Below are positions 61,001 through 64,000 of a DNA stretch of 64,000 bases, in pieces. The DNA is from Sinohyriopsis cumingii (Eukaryota > Mollusca > Bivalvia > Unionida > Unionidae), in assembly GCA_028554795.2 (NCBI GenBank), contig CM068831.1:64632982-64696981 (forward strand), read 5' to 3'. Within the stretch, counting starts at the first letter, position 1; each line of letters begins with the position of its first letter. The translations under genes were made by a program, and so were the position numbers. The notes under the pieces were generated by a model. It was given only the letters and a program-made list of their open reading frames with translations. It had not been told where the DNA came from and did not search any database.

Positions 61001-64000
61001 TTTTCTTGGTTCACTCATTGACTCTTATGACCATATGATGCCATGGCCTCAATCTTGGTTGTCACTCTTTATCTTTTTATTTGCCTGCCATTAGGCAGAG
61101 CATGTTATGTTATGTTGTCATCAGTCTGTTAGCAACTTTGCTTCTGCACAATAACTTGATTTCTCTACTGTCTACAGTTAACAGATTTGTGGATGGCTTC
61201 CATATAGGAATAAGGCTTCTTGATTTTAGGGTCAACAGATTTAATGTCAAGGTTATTATCACTAAAAGAAGGCTAATGGTTCTGCACAATAACATTAGTT
61301 GTCTACTACATAACTTGACTGAACTTTGTGAATAGCTTGTACTTTGGGTATGGAAGAAGTCTATGTATTTTGGGGTCAATGGTCAAGGCCTTTGTGAATT
61401 TAAAAAAAGGAGGTTTTCTCACAATAACTTTAGTTCTACATCACAGACCTGAACCAAAATTTGTGAATGGCATGCACTTAGGGTATGGAAAAAGCCTGCC
61501 AGTTTTGGGGTCAGTGGTCAAGGTCACTTTGACTGAGGGAAGAAAGATGGGTTTTCCACACAAATTTCAGACTTTGTGGAGGGCTTGCACTGAGGTATGG
61601 TAGAGGCTTATTGATCTTGGGGTCAGAAGATGAGAAATCTGGGTTAGTAATGCTGAAAGAAAATTGGGTTTTCAGAATTACTTTTGTTCTAGATTAAGTT
61701 CTCTGACCAAACTTTCTTGATGGCTTACAGTTTGGTTAATAAACAAACTTATAAATTCTGCATTCTTAAAGTCAGAAGTCACAATCATGGTAAGTTTAAA
61801 TTTAAAAAATAATGGTTTCTGAATAGTAACTTTAGTAGGCAACTGCTTACACTGACTACATTCCAGAAATCTTGTTAAAGGTATATACGGATCTTGTATA
61901 TACGTAATACCAGTGTAAACATCAGTAACTGTAAAAAGAGGAGGGGTCAAACTATAAACATATATATTTAAAAATTAATTATTATATAAAGAAAGGGAAT
62001 TCTTAAATATAATGGTTGGTAAACAAAATTTAAATTTGACTTTCAGGTTCTTTCCCTGCAGATGGGCCGCCACTGTAGGTGGTCTACCATTCAGTTTTAA
62101 AGTTTGTTGAACCTCGGTTAAAATTTGTTGATTTGCACTACGTTGTCATGACTTCCAAGAATAATATAGAAATAAAATTACTGAGCTTATTATGTGATAG
62201 AGCATATTTTTGATTGTCTTGAATAAAGTATTTTGTGGGGGGAAATTTTGCAAAAATGTATTTGTTTATATTAAACAGGTGTAACTGCAAATGATGAACT
62301 CATGTATATTTTTAGGAAGCAGATGGACGAGGCACTAGAGCAACTAAAACAAGAAGTTAGCTCTTTACATAAAGAGGAACATACTCGACTCGAGGCAGAA
62401 AAGAAAAGAGCATTGGAACGTCTTGATAAACAGGTATTATCAGCTGGTTGATTTGTTTACTTGAAATGGTTGTTCTAAGTAGTCACAATGCAAATTTCAG
62501 TGTGTACAATTTTTTGGGTTTTTTTTATACAGTAGTTAATAGCAAGACATTTATTTTCTAATTGCCTGTATCAGCTACATTGAAATTTCTTGTCAAAGTT
62601 TTCTGAATTCATAAAGCATCATTATGCAGCTTACTGAAAACACAGTGTTTCTTACTGAATCATCTCACAACTTCTGGAATAAAATTTTGGTAAATTTTAG
62701 CAAAATAATGAATGTGGTGCTTGATGGAACCTGTTGTTTTTTTTCTTCCAAAGTACGGATGTGAAAATACTCAAACTTTTATACATTCTTGAATTTCTTT
62801 ATTACAAAGTTTGCAATATGGGCAATTGAATGTGACCCTTTTAAATTGCTTAATTCAGATAAATTTGGGATGCATAACCTGAAAACTGTACTCTAAAGAT
62901 TCAGATTTTGGAAGCTGGAATATAATGAACTTTGCTCACCCCATTTGCCAGTTAACCAGTTTGTATATGTATACTTTCACCTTGGCAAGGTCAGCAACAC
63001 TAAATATAGATGGGAGGTATGAAGGAGACTGAAATGGATATATATACCAGTATTTTTTTAAAAAAAACATCAGAGGGTTGGCAATGAAAGAAAAGAAAAT
63101 TCAATAAGTTTACAAAAAATTGCATAACTTGTGAATGAAATGAAACAAGAATGTCAGTTTCATTTATAACCTGTTGTAATTAATAATAACTGATTGACAC
63201 ACTGTAATAAATGATTGACACACTGTAATACAAGTACTAAAATGTTTGAAAACTATAATATTCACATATTAGGACGGCATAGCAAGGACTAAGCTCATCA
63301 TCACTCATAGGGATGGAAATGTTTGTTTATTTCAGCTTGACCTAATTCTTTTTTAAGTGTATGTTTAACAAATAACATTCTAAATCTCTCTTGGCTAATT
63401 GTCAGTGAAATACAACAGCAGAATGTGGTGTCTATGATTGCCATATTTCCATCAATTAGTCTCTTTCTTTCATGTAAATACGGTACAAAAAAAATCATGC
63501 ACAGCATTATAGACAAAGCTGGTTTGGTTGCAGAATGGAAGCATATAAAATGAGGCCAATGATCATTCACGATAGATTACTTTGTTCAGAATAATAAGTA
63601 CAATTAAAATATATGAATCGTAGAGAAAGATTGTACTTATTTAAGGATTTTTTAAAGGCTTCAGGTTTGTGTCAATGCATTAGGCAGTTGTGTTTGTTTG
63701 TAATCCACATGTTGGAGATTAAATAAACTAATTAGATGTATTTTGGGTTCATTTTTATGTGTCACCTATTTCTTACAGAGTTTGTCAACAATGTGATGAT
63801 CTTGTCCATGAGAATGATGGTAAAGTTTCATGTGTTAAATAATTATTGCATGTTTAAAAAGTAACCAATTGTACATCCTCTAACTTTGTTTGTGATTAAA
63901 CTTTCTGATTGATCTGTCTCTTATTATATTGGAAGGTTGAAGAAGCCACAGCTAATGAGCAGAAACGTTTGGAGCAGGAGAAGAGGAGCACCATAGAAAC
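25291..64000 (+). CDS. CEP164: CEP164, centrosomal/distal-appendage protein (5' part, 15 coding exons, 3' end outside window)
   Basis: Exons: 25291-25360, 26849-26960, 27691-27815, 30253-30335, 32909-33034, 35127-35273, 41501-41590, 43523-43594, 44417-44491, 45954-46069, 55836-55968, 56500-56597, 57989-58210, 62316-62433, 63936-64000+. All introns are GT-AG, phases match at every join, and 1652 coding bases give about 551 residues. Residues 8-60 ([12 protein letters not shown], then GIDPIKEP and [16 protein letters not shown]) match the vertebrate CEP164 N-terminus closely. A WW domain follows, with W58, YYF at 69-71, W80 and P83. Next come a Lys-rich linker (about 104-130), a Ser/Gly- and Asp-rich middle, and a Glu/Lys/Gln coiled coil from about residue 325. 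Known of the family: CEP164 sits on mother-centriole distal appendages, binds TTBK2 through its N-terminus and is needed for ciliogenesis. The acidic middle looks shorter than in human, so a missed exon in the 9.8 kb intron 10 is possible. Identity is sure; individual exon edges slightly less so. Confidence 0.95.
25590..25790 (-). repeat. Family C degenerate repeat, intron 1
   Basis: GGCCACCACAGCAGCCATCT, TGAAAATCTTG and AGTTGGTCCTTAATGAAAAT repeat twice, the reverse of the 2340-3010 family. Confidence 0.65.
26110..26312 (+). pseudogene. Zinc-finger transposase-like fragment, CEP164 intron 1
   Basis: A 60-codon stretch (26130-26312) contains [20 protein letters not shown], then [14 protein letters not shown]. 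This is a W..F.W...CxxC layout seen in the N-terminal finger of hAT-type transposases and their domesticated relatives. It ends at a TAG and lacks splice signals that would fit CEP164. Assignment tentative. Confidence 0.45.
26849..26960 (+). CDS. CEP164: CEP164 coding exon 2 (pre-WW helical region)
   Basis: Acceptor TTCATTTTCAG before 26849, donor GTATTA at 26961, phase 1 in and phase 2 out. It encodes residues 24-61, from [20 protein letters not shown] to the first WW tryptophan (W58) and KPC. The GIDPIKEP and WIAREGI segments are the most CEP164-like residues in the window. The Cys codon is split across intron 2 (TG/C). Confidence 0.96.
27691..27815 (+). CDS. CEP164: CEP164 coding exon 3 (WW domain body)
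   Basis: Acceptor TCTGTTGCAG, donor GTTTAA, phase 2 in and phase 1 out. It encodes [20 protein letters not shown], then [21 protein letters not shown]. The Tyr-Tyr-Phe of strand 2, the second Trp (W80) and the closing Pro (P83) of the WW domain are all present, so the domain looks intact. In vertebrates this region with exon 2 forms the TTBK2-binding module. Confidence 0.97.
28127..28376 (-). repeat. SINE family A, copy 4 in CEP164 intron 3
   Basis: Full-length reverse copy with a perfect 13-bp target-site duplication, GATAGGATACTGT, at 28114-28126 and 28377-28389. The duplicated target is the beginning of the 48-bp minisatellite unit that follows. Confidence 0.92.
28377..29010 (+). repeat. 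48-bp minisatellite, CEP164 intron 3
   Basis: About 11-12 units built from GATAGGATACTGTGATTAGG, TCAGCAGAATGTAACAGTCT and AAGAGACA, then two or three shortened units (GATGGAATACTGTAACAG). The SINE at 28127-28376 separates it from one partial unit at 28114-28126. Confidence 0.95.
30253..30335 (+). CDS. CEP164: CEP164 coding exon 4 (Lys-rich linker)
   Basis: Acceptor CTCCTCGCAG, donor GTGAGT, phase 1 in and phase 0 out. It encodes a Gly split across the intron, then a stretch with 11 Lys in 27 residues ([20 protein letters not shown] and onward). It matches in position and character the poly-basic segment that follows the WW domain in vertebrate CEP164. Charge is conserved rather than sequence. 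Confidence 0.9.
30690..31310 (+). repeat. 30-bp minisatellite, CEP164 intron 4 (left block)
   Basis: About 20 units of TGATGCCAGTATCTTCATCA plus CTGTATTACC, with alternation of CAG/CAT and CACTG/CCTTG variants. Because 30 is a multiple of three, both strands stay open for about 100 codons (DAxIFITVLP-type repeats); this is not evidence of coding. Confidence 0.95.
31310..32270 (+). repeat. Unclassified 0.9-kb repeat, copy 2 (inside the 30-bp array, CEP164 intron 4)
   Basis: Starts TGTTATGTGTTTAGACTC and ends GATATACGTTACA, splitting the 30-bp minisatellite, which resumes at CCTGATGGC. TG...CA ends with short imperfect inverted repeats are compatible with a solo LTR or a TIR element. Copy 1 is at 20650-21590. 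Confidence 0.78.
32271..32660 (+). repeat. 30-bp minisatellite, CEP164 intron 4 (right block)
   Basis: Same 30-bp unit resumes after the inserted 0.9-kb element, more diverged after about 32420. The phrase GCTCAGTCAAGGTGTATCAC near 32560 repeats the leader seen at about 30687, suggesting a larger-scale duplication. Confidence 0.9.
32909..33034 (+). CDS. CEP164: CEP164 coding exon 5 (low-complexity linker)
   Basis: Acceptor ATATACACAG at 32907-32908, donor GTAGTT, phase 0 on both sides. It encodes 42 residues ([20 protein letters not shown] and onward, ending KTSGSQQ) with two LxPLK motifs. It resembles the SLG/LAPL-rich stretch after the basic region in vertebrates, though with weak sequence conservation. 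Confidence 0.85.
34760..34812 (+). repeat. (AT)n microsatellite, intron 5
   Basis: TA dinucleotides interrupted by TTTATATTTA. Confidence 0.9.
35127..35273 (+). CDS. CEP164: CEP164 coding exon 6 (Gly/Ser-rich, ends in an Asp run)
   Basis: The acceptor is taken as the AG at 35125-35126 behind a strong pyrimidine tract (TTCTTAATTTTTCCAAG); donor GTGAGT, phase 0 on both sides. The open frame also extends further upstream to an AG at 35095-35096, giving ten more residues, so the 5' edge is uncertain. It encodes [18 protein letters not shown] repeats of small residues, then [10 protein letters not shown]. The Asp run is encoded by a GAT triplet repeat at the donor, a possible length polymorphism. 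Confidence 0.82.
35313..35513. repeat. Foldback MITE-like repeat, copy 1 (CEP164 intron 6)
   Basis: Ends TGATAAGTTGAGT and CTCGACTTATAAGT are inverted repeats. Inside, AGACCCTGATCC/AAATCAGGGTTT and AGATCTGCT/CAAATCTGGGTCT form further stem-loops. The same layout is at 57480-57685. Confidence 0.65.
35581..35898 (+). repeat. SINE family B, copy 2 in CEP164 intron 6
   Basis: Uninterrupted copy of about 315 bp, same head (TGGTGGCCTAGTGGTTAG), middle (GGTGGGACATGATGCTACAT) and tail (AAAGTTACGTTAAAAATCC). It is flanked by ATTTGAAATG / ATTTGAAAAG (35571-35580, 35899-35908). It gives the consensus order against which copy 1 can be read. Confidence 0.9.
36030..36600 (+). repeat. 43-bp minisatellite, CEP164 intron 6
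   Basis: About 12 units of AGTTTACAGTCTGATGTGTA plus ATAAGTGTATGCAGGAGGATACT, with the GAC/GAGGATAC part missing in the outer units. Confidence 0.92.
36650..37400 (+). pseudogene. LINE 3' end with RNase H domain, relic, CEP164 intron 6
   Basis: Pieces in two frames resemble the RNase H and tail of Jockey/I-type LINEs: [13 protein letters not shown] (about 36970), [20 protein letters not shown] text (about 37105), and [20 protein letters not shown] in another frame (about 37215). Stops and shifts throughout. Confidence 0.65.
37650..38300 (-). repeat. Family C degenerate repeat, intron 6
   Basis: About five diverged units carrying TCTTGAAAA.CTTG, GTCTAGTTGGTC and GGCCATGGCAGCCATTTTGA motifs. 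A short (ATCC)n run (about 37590-37613) precedes it. Confidence 0.6.
38680..40945 (+). repeat. 103-bp satellite-like array with higher-order structure, CEP164 intron 6
   Basis: About 22 units containing GTTACATCGCTGTTAATAAG, TGATCATCATCATATAGAAT, ACCAAAGTCATCAT, CATCACTGATATCA and AGCATAAAAAAGTCGTCATA. Spacing of TAATAAGTGATC is exactly 103. Two variable sites (GCTATGACATC versus TCTATAACATC; CGTTATC versus AGTGATC) define unit types whose order recurs every 618 bp. Outer units are more diverged. Confidence 0.96.
40955..41209 (+). repeat. SINE family A, copy 5 in CEP164 intron 6
   Basis: The most complete copy, about 255 bp: CCCCGAGTGGCTGAGTGGTC head with Leu/Ser-type extra-arm spacing, B-box GAGTTCGAGTCTAGG, body and (AATAAC)n tail. 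It is flanked by the perfect 13-bp duplication ACCAGTCATTTTT at 40942-40954 and 41210-41222. It sits at the distal edge of the 103-bp array. Confidence 0.93.
41501..41590 (+). CDS. CEP164: CEP164 coding exon 7
   Basis: Acceptor CTTGTATTTTCAG, donor GTATTT, phase 0 on both sides, 30 residues ([20 protein letters not shown], then [10 protein letters not shown]). Nothing domain-like; polar and probably disordered. It fits only by phase and position between exons 6 and 8. Confidence 0.85.
41770..42725 (+). repeat. 34-bp minisatellite, CEP164 intron 7
   Basis: About 28 units of AGATATTTCATCCAGTCATC plus ATCATTAGCCTTGT, with a second unit form (AGTAGTATGT) recurring in blocks. Begins about 180 bases after the exon 7 donor. 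Confidence 0.95.
43523..43594 (+). CDS. CEP164: CEP164 coding exon 8 (acidic)
   Basis: Acceptor TTATCTCTTACAG, donor GTAAGT (consensus), phase 0 on both sides. It encodes [20 protein letters not shown], then DKDV. Highly acidic with SD/SE pairs that could be casein-kinase-2-type sites (inference only). Confidence 0.85.
43605..44110 (+). repeat. Irregular array of acceptor-like units, CEP164 intron 8
   Basis: Units of about 20-40 bp built from GCATTGATTACTTTCAGATT, starting about 20 bases after the exon 8 donor. At least twelve pyrimidine-rich CAG motifs (CTTTCAG, TTCTCAG) look like 3' splice sites; the real exon 9 acceptor is at 44416. Confidence 0.88.
44417..44491 (+). CDS. CEP164: CEP164 coding exon 9 (conserved DFG...LSERLL segment)
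   Basis: Acceptor TTTATATTTCAG, donor GTGAGT, phase 0 on both sides. It encodes [20 protein letters not shown], then GSYDK. This is the second place, after the WW region, that resembles vertebrate CEP164 (a DFGF...ISEHLL segment), suggesting a short conserved linear motif in the disordered middle. Confidence 0.9.
45500..45730 (+). repeat. Tandem duplication, about 111 bp x 2, intron 9
   Basis: ATCTTTGCTAATTTCC, TTCTGACATT, GAGACTTAA and TGTTCATGGAAAT occur twice at the same spacing, diverged about a tenth. Confidence 0.85.
45954..46069 (+). CDS. CEP164: CEP164 coding exon 10
   Basis: Acceptor CTCTTTATCTCAG, donor GTGGGT, phase 0 in and phase 2 out. It encodes [20 protein letters not shown], then [18 protein letters not shown] plus a split Arg codon. 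The second half starts the charged helical part of the protein. The following intron is the longest in the window (about 9.8 kb). Confidence 0.87.
46850..48480. other. Unidentified, higher-GC decayed coding-like block in CEP164 intron 10
   Basis: About 1.6 kb is richer in GC than the intron around it and has several 60-118 codon open stretches on both strands (46950-47306 +, 48198-48464 +; 47667-47894 -, 48224-48451 -). None matches a family I recognise. It looks like an old transposable element or processed copy broken by stops, but I cannot name it or fix its strand. Confidence 0.4.
48612..48762 (+). repeat. 23-bp minisatellite, CEP164 intron 10
   Basis: Six to seven units of GCTACAATGCTCATTCCTAA plus CAG. 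Confidence 0.93.
50730..51700 (+). repeat. Degenerate tandem repeat (family D), intron 10
   Basis: Five or six diverged units of about 130-190 bp, each with GTGAAACTTGG, ATGGTCAT-CAC/ATCAGAAGATG, CACAAT or CACGATTTTT, and ACTGAATGCAGTGTA. Repeats of this kind are common in bivalve intergenic DNA, to my knowledge. Confidence 0.6.
52740..53335 (+). repeat. 41-bp minisatellite, CEP164 intron 10
   Basis: About 14 units of GTTGTGAGTGTATATCAACC plus AGAATAACCATTAGGTTCAAT, with an ACCAG/ACTAG variant and one shortened unit near 52990. Confidence 0.95.
54018..54609. mobile_element. TTAA-flanked MITE (piggyBac/Kolobok-like) in CEP164 intron 10
   Basis: Terminal inverted repeats CACATTAACCCCTGG (from 54022) and CCAGGTGTTAATGTG (to 54605), 14 of 15 matching, bounded by TTAA at 54018-54021 and 54606-54609. 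About 590 bp with no transposase. TTAA duplications point to a piggyBac- or Kolobok-type mobiliser; which one cannot be told from this copy. Confidence 0.78.
54945..55017 (+). repeat. (CA)n microsatellite, intron 10
   Basis: About 36 CA dinucleotides, uninterrupted. Likely polymorphic. Confidence 0.97.
55496..55710 (+). repeat. 35-bp minisatellite, CEP164 intron 10
   Basis: Six nearly identical units of CTGAGATCCACACTGCCTCA plus GTATTTGGTCCACCT, about 125 bases before exon 11. High identity means recent expansion. Confidence 0.96.
55836..55968 (+). CDS. CEP164: CEP164 coding exon 11 (coiled coil)
   Basis: Acceptor CCTGTTTTCTTCAG, donor GTTTCA (weak), phase 2 in and phase 0 out. It encodes [20 protein letters not shown] followed by a heptad-like stretch ending [14 protein letters not shown]. 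Glu/Lys/Leu-rich helix as in the CEP164 central coiled coil. Confidence 0.93.
56500..56597 (+). CDS. CEP164: CEP164 coding exon 12 (coiled coil)
   Basis: Acceptor TTTGTTTCAG, donor GTAAGG, phase 0 in and phase 2 out. It encodes [20 protein letters not shown], then [12 protein letters not shown] plus a split Lys. It continues the coiled coil directly from exon 11. Confidence 0.93.
56830..57020 (-). repeat. Family C degenerate repeat, intron 12
   Basis: CCCCCTGAATGGATCATTAT, GGGGTTTTGCCAAAAGACTT and CAGCAGCTACTTTGAAAATC match the family order. One to two units. Confidence 0.6.
57480..57685. repeat. Foldback MITE-like repeat, copy 2 (CEP164 intron 12)
   Basis: Shares with 35313-35513 the blocks AACCCTGATCTGCTGTCAT, GATCAGGGTCTGTGTTG, ACAAACTGCATAG and CAACAGCAGATCTGGGTCTG (in order). 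The arms again pair internally. Confidence 0.65.
57989..58210 (+). CDS. CEP164: CEP164 coding exon 13 (AVQTE repeats, coiled coil)
   Basis: Acceptor GTGGTGAACAG (poor pyrimidine tract), donor GTACTT, phase 2 in and out. It is the longest exon, 74 residues. It contains a three-fold imperfect motif, [23 protein letters not shown] and SAIQFEH, followed by coiled coil ([19 protein letters not shown]). The motif is not something I recognise from vertebrate CEP164. The weak acceptor makes the exact 5' edge less certain. Confidence 0.85.
58211..61069. other. CEP164 intron 13, unique-looking part
   Basis: Long AT-rich intron sequence. No exon fits the phase-2 join between exons 13 and 14. A CTCF-like ACACTAGGGGGC lies at 59572-59583. 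Confidence 0.5.
61070..61960 (+). repeat. Degenerate tandem repeat (family E), intron 13
   Basis: Repeats of about 110-130 bp carry TTCTGCACAATAACTT, TTTGTGAATGGC, GGGTATGGAA and TTTTGGGGTCAGTGGTCAAG. A related fragment is at 51840-51965 (GCCTGCTACCAATTT, TTTCTGCACAATGACTC). Mollusc-like in style. Confidence 0.6.
62316..62433 (+). CDS. CEP164: CEP164 coding exon 14 (coiled coil)
   Basis: Acceptor CATGTATATTTTTAG, donor GTATTA, phase 2 in and phase 0 out. It encodes [20 protein letters not shown], then [19 protein letters not shown], a regular coiled coil in register with neighbouring exons. Confidence 0.92.
63936..64000 (+). CDS. CEP164: CEP164 coding exon 15 (partial, runs off window)
   Basis: Acceptor TTATTATATTGGAAG, phase 0. 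It encodes [20 protein letters not shown], then ET at the window edge. The coiled coil continues, and the rest of the gene (in human, most of a roughly 1460-residue protein) lies to the right. Confidence 0.88.

Noticed and set aside
62040..62110. Possible exon after TTTCAGGTTCTTTCCCTGCAG
   Set aside because: No frame compatible with phase 2 continues as coiled coil, and exon 13 to 14 already joins cleanly.
63779..63800. Acceptor-like CTATTTCTTACAG before GTTTGTCAACAATGTGATG
   Set aside because: In the phase required after exon 14 the frame meets TGA within six codons; the AAG acceptor at 63935 continues the coiled coil.

Overview
The window is AT-rich (roughly two thirds A+T by eye), CpG-poor, intron-dominated animal nuclear DNA. 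The one host gene I can support is CEP164 (centrosomal protein of 164 kDa, a distal-appendage protein needed to start cilia). It lies on the + strand, with its start codon at 25291, and runs off the right end. Fifteen coding exons can be chained without a phase break, giving about 551 residues: an N-terminal WW domain, a lysine-rich linker, a low-complexity acidic middle and the start of the long coiled coil. Two tRNA-derived SINE families, (AAC)n SINE tails and degenerate roughly 110-130 bp interspersed repeats resemble mollusc (bivalve-like) genomes. That placement is an inference from repeat style, not a proven identification.

Layout. Bases 1-22000 are a transposon graveyard with no recognisable host gene. 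They hold a SINE at the left edge, a degenerate tandem repeat (2.3-3.0 kb), and a duplicated 0.5 kb unit whose first copy carries a SINE that itself carries a hAT-like DNA transposon (3.9-5.9 kb). A second, empty copy of that unit lies at 8.4-8.9 kb. They also hold a 2.4 kb Kolobok-type element with TTAA ends and a decayed THAP finger (9.69-12.12 kb), gag and pol relics of Ty3/gypsy retrotransposons (12.1-12.7 and 14.15-16.33 kb, - strand), two small hAT-type MITEs, and a CR1/Jockey-like LINE (18.6-21.9 kb) broken by three later insertions. Around 22.36-22.52 kb is a local CpG cluster that may be the CEP164 promoter or first exon.

Bases 25291-64000 are CEP164. Its introns are unusually full of tandem arrays. 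Nine different families with units of about 20 to 103 bp lie between 28.4 and 55.7 kb, and some are cut by later SINE or unclassified insertions. The largest is a 103-bp satellite-like array of about 22 units (38.7-40.9 kb) with a higher-order period of 6 units. The array in intron 8 repeats a pyrimidine-CAG motif that imitates a 3' splice site. An RNase H-encoding LINE tail (36.65-37.4 kb), SINEs, MITEs and degenerate repeats fill other introns.

Working together: the only functional unit visible is CEP164. By homology, its WW region recruits the kinase TTBK2 to the mother centriole, and its coiled coil anchors it at the distal appendages. Everything else looks like mobile-element debris or tandem expansion. 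Several insertions can be ordered in time from nesting and target-site duplications.
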